From contig JAGUQX010000003.1 in NCBI GenBank assembly GCA_030153485.1, positions 123,567 through 187,566 of the forward strand: a DNA stretch of 64,000 nt. Direction: 5' to 3'. This document shows, piece after piece, positions 17,330 through 25,575 of this stretch. Position numbers and translations under genes: made by a program. This DNA is from Oscillospiraceae bacterium. GTDB taxonomy: Bacteria; Bacillota; Clostridia; Oscillospirales; Ruminococcaceae. Position 1 is the first letter of the stretch, and each line of letters starts with the position of its first letter. The notes below the pieces were generated by a model. It was not told where the DNA came from and made no database searches. It saw only the letters and a list, made by a program, of their open reading frames with translations.

Positions 17330-17375
17330 AAAAGAATAAAGATATAAAAATTTCTTTTCATATCTTTATTCTTTT
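17330..17375 (-). terminator. Terminator after dockerin-like gene 2
   Basis: 16-bp perfect stem (17330-17345 with 17360-17375) around a 14-nt loop, 15 nt downstream of the stop codon on the minus strand. Confidence 0.8.
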
Positions 17376-17389
17376 TATTTGCTATTCTT

Positions 17390-19462
17390 TTACCTATTTA
17401 TAGGCTCATCATCAGATATAAAGGAATATATCTGTCTTATCTTCTCTAAACCCGTTGTATGTTGTTGTATTTTAGATGAATCTCCTAAATCTGCTTCCCC
17501 TTCTTTTGTAATGTCTATAATATATTTTAGCGTTTCTGGATTATTTATAATATTTAATTGTTCTGTATATCCCAATACAAAATCATTAATAATATCTCTG
17601 TCTACGGACTCTATAAAACCATTTCTATCTATATCACCTAGTCTATGTAAAACTTTAACTTTTCTAGAAATTGATATCTCTGTTCCATCGATATCTAAAA
17701 AAGAATATATTATTTCAAAGTTTTTAATCACAATCTTTGTAGCGTCCAATATAGAATCACTTAAATCATCTAATCTTTCATTACTCTTAAACTCTGGCAG
17801 TTTAAGATCAACTATAGAATCGGATATAACTTTTCTTTCCACTTTAGATGTAACATCTATACCATAACTATTTATAGCTCTAAAATCATCTCTAAATCCT
17901 AGACCATAATATTGATATAAAGTCGTTATATCATCTTTACCTTCTTTTATATCTCTATCTAACGCATTTCCATTACCAAGAATAATTTCTGGTACAGCAA
18001 TTCTGTTAATAGCTATATTTCCTATACTTGTGAAGGTATCATCTTTATTTATAATAGTATCTTCTCCTATTATACTGTCTAAAAATATGCTCTTAATAGT
18101 ATGATTCCCTAAAATCATATTATCATCTGGATTTATAAAAGCCCATTTTCCTAAATCAACTCCATCAATTTTAGGCTTTTCACTTTCAGTAGCTCCTATT
18201 CCTGCTTCCAGTCCTGTTTCTGTATTAAATGTAATTACAACTCCATCTGCTTTATCATCTAATCCAGCCAAATCAGTTCCTAGAGGAAAATCGCCTAATT
18301 CACCCATATTTAAATTTTCTTTTATAAAATTATGCCTTTTTATAACTTCATGAACAACCGCAGTTAATTTATCCCCTGAAATAACTGGGACAATTTTATA
18401 ACTTCCACCTAAATTAATGCTTGCATTTTTATCATCTGTGCCTCTATCAATATTTACAGTTAAAGATCCCCCTGTAGAAGTTGCCCTGCCCAACTCAACT
18501 TCATTTTTATCATAAACAATAATTTCTGTATCTACTGGAACTTCTGACAACCCTTTTAAATTTCCTACTGTAATTGTTCTTGTTCCTGCCTCATGGTCTA
18601 TATCATCTGTTATATTTTCCGCTGTTTTATCTAAAATAATAGGATTTAAAGGAATTAAATCCTCTATTTCATCAAATATACTATTACCCGACTCTATATC
18701 TTCTTTAAGATATTTAACCGATGTTAGTGATTCTGTATCATAGTATGAAATAGTTATAAAATTCGGATCAACCATAAACCCTTCTATTCCAACTGTTATT
18801 CCTGGATTATCTTTAACCTCAAATAAATATGATCCTATTATATTACGATCATCTACACTTTTTTCAAAATCAAATATTTTATCTTTTTCATATCTAGTAT
18901 TTGCATAATATACATTAGAGTATATTGATCTCATCTTTTCTGGGGCCGTTTCATTATCTATACTACTTGGATATTCTATAAGATAATTTTTGTATTTATT
19001 TACCCCTCCAAAAGATAATTTTTCCCTATTTGCACCTGATTTCGGAAAACCTAAATCAAATATCTCCTGAGATCTATCCGATAAATTAAATTCATCTCCA
19101 CCAATAACACTATCATGCTCTCCTGCTCCAGGAATCCCCAAATAATTAAATCTAGCAGAATCATAAGATATTACACTATCTAGTCCAGCTATACCATGAA
19201 CAGAATCAAATTTATCCAATGCCATTGTTAAAACAAATTTTTGTCCAGGTATTAATGTATTATCTCTTATAAGGCTTCCTAATTTCCCTGCACCCATTCC
19301 TGTTGGATCTTCTAGATATTCATACATCTTCAAGGTATAAACTGCTTTAGTTTTTTTACTATCCGCACTTACAACACTAGTACAATTAATAATTGCTGTA
19401 AAGAAAAATATAACTGATAAAAAAATTGAGCCTAATTTATACCTATATATATTTTTAACCAT
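17390..19462 (-). CDS. Secreted cohesin-like/dockerin-like protein 2
   Basis: 690 residues from ATG 19462; AGGAG (19471-19475) lies 8 nt upstream, and the ATG at 19480 is upstream of that site. Signal peptide ending near VVSA-D. Domain order is the same as in protein 1: cohesin-like sandwich (IPGQKFVLTMALDKF, SVISYDSARFNYLGIPGAG, GSYLFEVKDNPGITVG), the domain beginning ENITDDIDHEAGTRTITVGN, a third beta domain, the segment YYGLGFRDDFRAINSYGIDVT, then dockerin-like loops DIDRNGFIESVD and DITKEGEADLGD. The second loop is degenerate (Thr, Glu and Ala at usual ligand or structural positions). No enzyme, sortase motif or S-layer domain is visible. It appears to be the closest paralogue of protein 1. 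Confidence 0.8.
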   Translation of the reverse strand: MVKNIYRYKLGSIFLSVIFFFTAIINCTSVVSADSKKTKAVYTLKMYEYLEDPTGMGAGKLGSLIRDNTLIPGQKFVLTMALDKFDSVHGIAGLDSVISYDSARFNYLGIPGAGEHDSVIGGDEFNLSDRSQEIFDLGFPKSGANREKLSFGGVNKYKNYLIEYPSSIDNETAPEKMRSIYSNVYYANTRYEKDKIFDFEKSVDDRNIIGSYLFEVKDNPGITVGIEGFMVDPNFITISYYDTESLTSVKYLKEDIESGNSIFDEIEDLIPLNPIILDKTAENITDDIDHEAGTRTITVGNLKGLSEVPVDTEIIVYDKNEVELGRATSTGGSLTVNIDRGTDDKNASINLGGSYKIVPVISGDKLTAVVHEVIKRHNFIKENLNMGELGDFPLGTDLAGLDDKADGVVITFNTETGLEAGIGATESEKPKIDGVDLGKWAFINPDDNMILGNHTIKSIFLDSIIGEDTIINKDDTFTSIGNIAINRIAVPEIILGNGNALDRDIKEGKDDITTLYQYYGLGFRDDFRAINSYGIDVTSKVERKVISDSIVDLKLPEFKSNERLDDLSDSILDATKIVIKNFEIIYSFLDIDGTEISISRKVKVLHRLGDIDRNGFIESVDRDIINDFVLGYTEQLNIINNPETLKYIIDITKEGEADLGDSSKIQQHTTGLEKIRQIYSFISDDEPINR

Positions 19463-19556
19463 AATTATCTCTCCTAACATCTAATCTATAAAGAATGTTT
19501 TCTACACACTTTTTAAATTACTCATACTATAATTCGACATGGAAGATATAATATTA

Positions 19557-19586
19557 ATGATATTTAGAGATTACATATATTTACAA
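19557..19586 (-). promoter_or_regulatory. Possible promoter of dockerin-like gene 2
   Basis: On the minus strand: TTGTAA (19581-19586), 18-nt spacer, TATCAT (19557-19562). Weaker than the promoters of the other three paralogues. Confidence 0.4.
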
Positions 19587-19603
19587 TTTATATTTGACCA
19601 TAA

Positions 19604-19636
19604 AAAATAAGGCTAACTAAAAGTTAGCCTTATTTT
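19604..19636 (-). terminator. Terminator after dockerin-like gene 3
   Basis: 15-bp perfect stem (19604-19618 with 19622-19636), 3-nt loop and T-rich edge on either strand, 13 nt after the stop of the minus-strand gene. Confidence 0.88.
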
Positions 19637-19648
19637 CAAATTCTAAAA

Positions 19649-22600
19649 CTAGTCGTTTATAGATTTGATTTTATGTTTATTAGTATGTGCATTTTCACCT
19701 TCAACTAGATATCCAAATAGTTGTGGTGCAACTTCAACTATACCAGAAATTAATTTTTCTAGTCTTTCTTGGTTGTGCACTCTAAATGCAGCAGTAGGGT
19801 TAAATGATCCGATAAATGGTCCTGCATTAACTAGATTAGCTATATAATCAACATCGCTTTCGCCGTTGTTATATTTTTCTTGTCTTTTAACTATTCTGTT
19901 AAATAATCCCATATCAGTTTTATTAGTTGTGTCATTTTTCTGTCCGTCTAAAATACCATCTTTATTGATATCTCCACGTAGATAAATAACATATACATCT
20001 TTAGTTACTGGAGGTAATACATTACCGTAAATTGTAGAGCTATAAGTAACTCTATATTTACCATAACTATTTTCTCCATCTTTGCCTAAAGTTAGATCTT
20101 CTGTTGAACTATATTCTGGTAAATCTTTTTTACTTCCTGAAGCAATTGTAGTAGAAGTGACGCTAACATATTTTTCAACAGATCTTGTTATTACATAAGA
20201 GTCTGTAAATTCTGTTCCGTCTAGATTTACAAGAGTAGTTTTAGTATCTCTAAATCCACGATTTACATACATATAAATATCTTTATTTCCTGCAACGCCA
20301 TGGTTTCCATCTTCCGGTGTAATTATCGGTAGATCGGCAACTTTAACAACTACAGTTATTTCTAAAGTATCATCGTATGTCAACCAGTTTGCACTTAAAT
20401 GATTTAATTTACCTTTAAATTCTTTAGTTGCTCCTGGTTCTTGTGGGTTGAATCCTGCTAATGTGTTTGGAGTCCAATCAATTATATAAGGTGCAACTGT
20501 TCCTGGCATATGTTTGCCTACTGGAAGAATAAAGTTGCTTCCTTGTGGGAATAGTTTAGATAATTCTTCAAATGAAGATATTGTGTTTCCTAGAGCAATC
20601 TCTACAATAGCATCTTTAAATGTATCGTCTGGATCCCCTTTAACAGCAATTATCGATACTGTTCCTTTAGATTGGTCGACTGCAGCTGGTAGTCCTAAAA
20701 TTCCAGAAGTGAAATTATAAACTTTTCCTTTTAATTCAATTTGGGAATCTTTTTGACTATTTGGTATCCAATTAGCTGGAACGAATACTGATGATCCATC
20801 GCTTAATTCAACCTCTATATTTTGAGGTAATAAAGCAATTATAGAATCAACGTCAGATGCTTTATTTACTCTTGAATCATCTGCATAAGTTTCTTCAAGC
20901 TTATCAGCTGGATCGATTATATCAACAATAGTTTTACTATTATCAACATGTACATTAACAATAATTTCTGATGGAATTGTTGGATCTTCTGTTAACCATC
21001 TTGGTTTTGTTAATGAAACAGCTCCATTAAATTCGAATGTTCCTTTTTCCACTGTAAAGAAATCAGCTGGAAGAGATCCAGGAGTCCATGAAATTGAATA
21101 CGGAACTCTTGAATATGATTTATTATCAACTAGTTTAATATCGCCATTTCTTGAAGGGAAATATTTAACTAGATCTTCATATGTAAATATCTCTTCACGT
21201 TGTTCTTGTGTTAAGAATATATCCATAGGAGTTTTAACATCTAGAGAACCTTTAACAGCTGTTACAACTGATTTAGCATCAAGTTGAACTTTAACGCCGT
21301 CTACAGAAGAAGTATAAGAATATGATTCTTTTTTATATTCAATTTTATCTTTTGTAGAACCATTAATTGCTGATACAAAGTTCCAATTAGCTTTCATATA
21401 TCCAACTGAAACAACTTTTCCGTCAACTAATTTTCCAACTTCTAACAAGTTTGGTAAAGTTAGATCAGAAATATCTTGTGTTGTATCTGCTTTTTCAATA
21501 AGTTTATCATCAGCAGATGTTAGATGACCTTTAAATGGATCTACAGCATCTTCTGTATTTGGATCATCTGGATAAGTTGGTAATGGGTCTATTATAACTA
21601 TATCGTCCATATCGTCAATTTTAACTGTGATAGTTATACTCTTAACATCGTTATAAGTTAACCATCTATCGATAGGTCCAGTAGTTATTGCACCTGTAAA
21701 TTTAAATTCTTTTCCAGAAACGCTTGTATCCCAATCTCCTGGAAGAGCATTTGGTGTCCATGCTATTGAATATGTAGGTCCAACAACATTTCCGAATATG
21801 CTTCCGAATAGTTCTATATTTCCGTTTGATTTAGGGAACATAGCTAATAATTCAGCATAAGTTACAGTGCTATTTTTTGGTAATATAATAGTGGAGTCTT
21901 TAACTTCTGCAGGTAGTTTCCCTGTAACAGGTGTAACTATCGCTTGTTGTCCTGCAAGTTGTTTGTTTGCAACAACACCATTTATATTTGTTTTATAAGT
22001 ATAAGTTTGTCCTTTAGGATCGAACTTATTGTTAACTCCTGAGTCTGGTCCCCAATTTGCAACAAGTGTTAAAATTCTTCCATCAGATTTAACAGCTTTT
22101 ACAGTTGTTGGGAATAATGCATCAATTACATCTTTGTCAGATTTTGTATCTTTTAGTTTTTCATCATCTGAAGATGTGTAAACTGGAGCAACTGGCATAA
22201 TATAATCGAAGATCGGCGGTGTCATTCTGATATACATATGAGCGTATCTTCTAATTGTATCGTCAGCTGCTGTTCCTACGTTAACAACTTTCATATTACC
22301 TGTAGGAATAGCAATAGTGTTTTCTTCAAACAATGTACTTGTTTTAACTATTCCAATGCTGTTAAGATCAGAACCAGGTCCAAAGAACCAATCACCTAAA
22401 GCAGCTTTTGCACTATAAGTCCCAGATTCTGATCCTGTGCTTGGGTCATATGTAACAGTAGCATTTTTTGGTAATGTAGGTAGTTTGTCATCCTCATCAG
22501 TTCCTTTTTTAGAAATAACGTCATTAATTGGACGTCCAATTTCTAATGTAGGCTCTCTAGGAGTTGTAAGAGTTGAATCTGTTTTAACATTGTTATCTCT

Positions 22601-23740
22601 TGGGTTTGTTTTAACAGAAACTTTATCAGATTCTAGTTTTTCTGGTAATGTTACGGAAACTCCAAAATCTCCACCTAGGTTAGATTTATCATGTCTTTCG
22701 ATTGTAAATTTAGCCGGTGTTATTTCTGTAGTAGTTTCGGTTAAAGTATGTGTACTCATCAGAACATTATCAGGTGAGTATATTTTAACTATAGAGTCTT
22801 TTGGAATAAATGTTCCATCACTCATTTTAGAAATTTCAACATCTCTTATACCAGTATAAACATCAGCGTTACTGATTATTATGCTATTAACATCTGGTAG
22901 ATTTATTTCGATGTCAACTTCAGGATCAACTGGTGGGTTAAATACTGAATCAAAATCAGCGTCTCCAGCTCCACCTTTAACAATATGAGTTGAATCTACA
23001 TAGTTATCAGCAGTGAAGTTTGAAAGAACTATAGATCCATCATCAGTGAAAAATGAAATTGGTTTAACTCCAGCTGTTGGGTTTGGTTTATCATTAACTT
23101 TAAATATATAAACCCCAATTGTTTGATCATCATCAGAACCTGTAAAATTGGCTTCTTGATTATAATCTACGCCAGCTTCACCATTTGTGTTATAGCTATA
23201 AACTTCTATCTGTCTTTGTCCTTCGACAGCAGAGTCTAGATAACCCATAGGATCAAAATTACTTACACGGAATTCACCGTATGAAGGGTTTGCTGGTTTA
23301 AATTTTCCAGGGTTTAGTTTATTCCAATAATCATCTTGGAACTTTGTTTGAGTAGAAGCCTCTGGTGGAATAACTCCACTTACAGTGTCAGGGCTTGTCA
23401 TAAGTGTAAGTTGTCCTGGATCATATCCAAGAGAATACTCGATACCACTAAAACCAAAAGGTTTTTCGTATTTTTTCATCTTAACTAAAACTACGACTTC
23501 ATCTCCTGGTGTTACGATAGCTTTTTCTCCATCTGGATTTAACATCTCTCCAAGGCTACCAATACCTTCTGCATCTACACTAGTTTTATCATACTTATAA
23601 AGCTCTAAATTAAAATCGGCTTTAGTAGTAGTTTTGAAAAAACTTAATGCGTCTGCTTGGAAACTTTGCGGAATAACAGCAATCATTACAGCAAAACATA
23701 AAAATACTGCAACGGCTTTTTTAAAAGTTTTTGGAAACAT
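19649..23740 (-). CDS. Large secreted cohesin-like protein with three internal repeats and a degenerate dockerin-like end
   Basis: 1363 residues. Signal peptide (VAVFLCFAVMIAVIP, cleavage near QADA). Cohesin-like sandwich at ~40-270 (TPGDEVVVLVKMKKYEKPFGFSGIEYSLGYDPGQL, IGVYIFKVNDKPNPTAGV), then a domain with DVEISKMSDGTFIPKDSIVKIYSP. Residues ~515-1140 hold three diverged copies of a ~200-residue module, marked by ANW (ANWGP, ANWNF, ANWIP), ISWTP/IAWTP/IDWTP and RWLT/NWLT. Then VNRGFRDTKTTLVN, shared with its paralogues, and a dockerin-like loop DINKDGILD whose following helix is expanded; the second loop has lost its calcium ligands. Codon use looks less ATA-rich than in neighbours, which may reflect high expression. 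GGAGGG precedes the ATG. No catalytic domain was seen. Confidence 0.78.
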   Translation of the reverse strand: MFPKTFKKAVAVFLCFAVMIAVIPQSFQADALSFFKTTTKADFNLELYKYDKTSVDAEGIGSLGEMLNPDGEKAIVTPGDEVVVLVKMKKYEKPFGFSGIEYSLGYDPGQLTLMTSPDTVSGVIPPEASTQTKFQDDYWNKLNPGKFKPANPSYGEFRVSNFDPMGYLDSAVEGQRQIEVYSYNTNGEAGVDYNQEANFTGSDDDQTIGVYIFKVNDKPNPTAGVKPISFFTDDGSIVLSNFTADNYVDSTHIVKGGAGDADFDSVFNPPVDPEVDIEINLPDVNSIIISNADVYTGIRDVEISKMSDGTFIPKDSIVKIYSPDNVLMSTHTLTETTTEITPAKFTIERHDKSNLGGDFGVSVTLPEKLESDKVSVKTNPRDNNVKTDSTLTTPREPTLEIGRPINDVISKKGTDEDDKLPTLPKNATVTYDPSTGSESGTYSAKAALGDWFFGPGSDLNSIGIVKTSTLFEENTIAIPTGNMKVVNVGTAADDTIRRYAHMYIRMTPPIFDYIMPVAPVYTSSDDEKLKDTKSDKDVIDALFPTTVKAVKSDGRILTLVANWGPDSGVNNKFDPKGQTYTYKTNINGVVANKQLAGQQAIVTPVTGKLPAEVKDSTIILPKNSTVTYAELLAMFPKSNGNIELFGSIFGNVVGPTYSIAWTPNALPGDWDTSVSGKEFKFTGAITTGPIDRWLTYNDVKSITITVKIDDMDDIVIIDPLPTYPDDPNTEDAVDPFKGHLTSADDKLIEKADTTQDISDLTLPNLLEVGKLVDGKVVSVGYMKANWNFVSAINGSTKDKIEYKKESYSYTSSVDGVKVQLDAKSVVTAVKGSLDVKTPMDIFLTQEQREEIFTYEDLVKYFPSRNGDIKLVDNKSYSRVPYSISWTPGSLPADFFTVEKGTFEFNGAVSLTKPRWLTEDPTIPSEIIVNVHVDNSKTIVDIIDPADKLEETYADDSRVNKASDVDSIIALLPQNIEVELSDGSSVFVPANWIPNSQKDSQIELKGKVYNFTSGILGLPAAVDQSKGTVSIIAVKGDPDDTFKDAIVEIALGNTISSFEELSKLFPQGSNFILPVGKHMPGTVAPYIIDWTPNTLAGFNPQEPGATKEFKGKLNHLSANWLTYDDTLEITVVVKVADLPIITPEDGNHGVAGNKDIYMYVNRGFRDTKTTLVNLDGTEFTDSYVITRSVEKYVSVTSTTIASGSKKDLPEYSSTEDLTLGKDGENSYGKYRVTYSSTIYGNVLPPVTKDVYVIYLRGDINKDGILDGQKNDTTNKTDMGLFNRIVKRQEKYNNGESDVDYIANLVNAGPFIGSFNPTAAFRVHNQERLEKLISGIVEVAPQLFGYLVEGENAHTNKHKIKSIND

Positions 23741-23765
23741 TGTATCCCTCCTGCTTAATTTATAT

Positions 23766-23804
23766 CATAAACTAAGAAATTAGAAAAACTTCTTAGAGTT
23801 TATG
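23766..23804 (-). promoter_or_regulatory. Hairpin in the 5' untranslated region of dockerin-like gene 3
   Basis: Arms 23766-23778 and 23790-23804 form a 13-bp stem with a 2-nt bulge, between the predicted transcription start and the ribosome site. It could protect the mRNA 5' end; the function is not known. Confidence 0.4.
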
Positions 23805-23840
23805 CAGAATAATTATCAAAATATGAATTTGATATTAATA

Positions 23841-23869
23841 ATTATAAAACATATAAAAAATAAAATCAA
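23841..23869 (-). promoter_or_regulatory. Strong promoter of dockerin-like gene 3
   Basis: On the minus strand: TTGATT (23864-23869), 17-nt spacer, TATAAT (23841-23846). Predicted leader of about 95 nt. Confidence 0.75.
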
Positions 23870-23981
23870 CTGTATTTTTTCTTCTCATATCTTTTATCGT
23901 TATATTGTTAACTTATTTTACTATATGTATTAATAATTATAATTTTTTTACCCTAAATGATACTAAAATATCCCTAAATGC

Positions 23982-24020
23982 AAAATAAGGAAAAAACTTT
24001 TAAAGTTTTTTCCTTATTTT
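23982..24020 (-). terminator. Terminator after dockerin-like gene 4
   Basis: 19-nt arms (23982-24000 and 24002-24020) are perfect complements, with GGAAAAAACTTT and its complement nearest the centre. It starts 14 nt after the stop of the minus-strand gene. Further away the same gap holds two copies of CCCTAAATG (23951-23959, 23972-23980). Confidence 0.85.
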
Positions 24021-24033
24021 TATTTTATTTTAT

Positions 24034-25425
24034 TTATTTAACTAGATAAGAATAATCTTGTATTATAAATTGTATTCCTGTTCTATCCATTTGAATCCTA
24101 AATGCATCATGATGGGTAGAAAATTTATCTCTATCAACATCTATAGCTCGTAAAAAATATGTATTTTTATCTTCATTTATACCTAATTTTATATTTTTAT
24201 AAATTCTTCTATTAACTTCATTAACTAAAACCTCATCAATTTTAGCTATTTCTCCGTCATTATTAACATCGCCTCTAAGATAGTGAGTTTTAAGAACTCT
24301 ATCGACTTTTACATCGCTTACTCCACTTCTTAAAGAATATGAATATTCAATTTTTCCTGCCTCATTTGGATTCATAGAAAGAGAGGGGATTTTTTCTGTA
24401 GAAGAAAATAATCCGATATCCACCTTGTCGGAACTTCCTGGAACTGTAACAACTCTAGAAGCTCTATAGTCAGCGTCATAGTTAAGTCCATTATCATCTA
24501 AAATACTAAACCCTGTATCTCTAAAATCTTTTGTATAATAAATATTTAAAGTTTTATCGTCTGTTGGATCTCCTTCTCCTGGATTTCCAATATTTAAAGC
24601 AATATTTTTAGGTTCTCCGATAAGCCTTTCTGTATTTTTAAATTCTTCTACAGAACTAAGCTTATCTTTATCAAATTGATCATTATAAGTAGTTTTATCA
24701 TCTGTAACTCCAGAATTAAAGACTGTCATCTCATTTATTGAAGATTCAAAAGTTAGAAAACTATCATCTATACTAGTCGCCATCTGATCTACACTAAAAG
24801 TTATAGCTGCTATTACATTATCAGCCTCTAAACCTTTATAGAATTTATTTCCATCTCCATAATTTCCATCTTTAACAGACTGAAGAATAGATAAACTATT
24901 TACACCATCTGTTGGTGTAGTTGTATTTGTTATAAAATTATCAAAAATATTCTTTTTAAAAGAAACTGCACTATCACCTAAATTTTTAAGACCACTATCA
25001 AAAATATTTTTATCTTTTTGGCTTGATAAAACTTCTCCATTTACACTTGTAGAATTAGAAGTTATTGTGATTTTTTTCGAATCATAATCTATATATGTAG
25101 CCAAGCTTAAAACTCCATCTTTTAGTATATCTGCCCCATTTTCTGAAAGTCTAATTTTAAGCATATAGTTGTCTTGAGGTAGGATAAGCCTTTTATCCTC
25201 TAATTTATCCCCTATAACACCATTAGGATTTTCAGCAGTAGGAGATATATATTTATAAACATCCATCTCTATTAAAGCTTTTTTACTAGTTAAAGCATTT
25301 GCTGTTATTAGCCCATTATCTCCTCTATATCCTTCTCCATATAAACCAGAATCTACGATGCAAAGAGAAAATGCCATAGACGCTACAGCTATAAAAGCTA
25401 TGCTTTTTTTTAATAATTTATTCAT
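24034..25425 (-). CDS. Secreted protein 4 with dockerin-like end
   Basis: 463 residues, the shortest and most diverged of the four paralogues. Signal peptide with hydrophobic core IAFIAVASMAFSLCIV and likely cleavage near NALTS or earlier. The N-terminal domain keeps the cohesin-like order in weak form (LPQDNYMLKIRLSENG, LSLATYIDYDSKKITITS, AAITFSVDQMATS). It lacks the two middle beta domains and goes directly to YYTKDFRDTGFSILDDNG, the segment common to all four. The C-terminus has LRGDVNNDGEIAKIDEVLV and DVDRDKFSTHHDAFRIQ, two EF-hand-like dockerin loops with good ligand positions. A perfect-consensus promoter drives it. It may be the ancestral or minimal form of the family; no enzyme domain is present. 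Confidence 0.75.
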   Translation of the reverse strand: MNKLLKKSIAFIAVASMAFSLCIVDSGLYGEGYRGDNGLITANALTSKKALIEMDVYKYISPTAENPNGVIGDKLEDKRLILPQDNYMLKIRLSENGADILKDGVLSLATYIDYDSKKITITSNSTSVNGEVLSSQKDKNIFDSGLKNLGDSAVSFKKNIFDNFITNTTTPTDGVNSLSILQSVKDGNYGDGNKFYKGLEADNVIAAITFSVDQMATSIDDSFLTFESSINEMTVFNSGVTDDKTTYNDQFDKDKLSSVEEFKNTERLIGEPKNIALNIGNPGEGDPTDDKTLNIYYTKDFRDTGFSILDDNGLNYDADYRASRVVTVPGSSDKVDIGLFSSTEKIPSLSMNPNEAGKIEYSYSLRSGVSDVKVDRVLKTHYLRGDVNNDGEIAKIDEVLVNEVNRRIYKNIKLGINEDKNTYFLRAIDVDRDKFSTHHDAFRIQMDRTGIQFIIQDYSYLVK

Positions 25426-25519
25426 AAAAAACTTCCCTTTTCCTTTATTTAAATACCATAAATATAATAATTCTATCTAATATATATTTCTATCTAACTA
25501 AATAACTCTTATTTAGGTG

Positions 25520-25548
25520 ATTATATAATACCAAATATGCAATGTCAA
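25520..25548 (-). promoter_or_regulatory. Consensus sigma-A promoter of dockerin-like gene 4
   Basis: On the minus strand: TTGACA (25543-25548), 17-nt spacer, TATAAT (25520-25525), a perfect match in both hexamers. The -35 box lies only 28 nt beyond the uvrC stop. Confidence 0.88.
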
Positions 25549-25575
25549 TTAAAATAAAACTAAAACTTATTACAA

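Noticed and set aside
17379-17867. 162-codon frame on the plus strand
   Set aside because: Antisense to the end of dockerin-like gene 2, no ribosome site, leucine/serine-rich shadow composition.
22437-22859. 140-codon plus-strand frame
   Set aside because: Antisense shadow of the 1363-residue protein gene; valine/serine-rich, no start signals.
15058-25425. A cellulosome gene cluster
   Set aside because: Dockerin-like ends are present but no glycoside hydrolase, carbohydrate-binding module, scaffoldin with repeated cohesins or S-layer anchor is seen.
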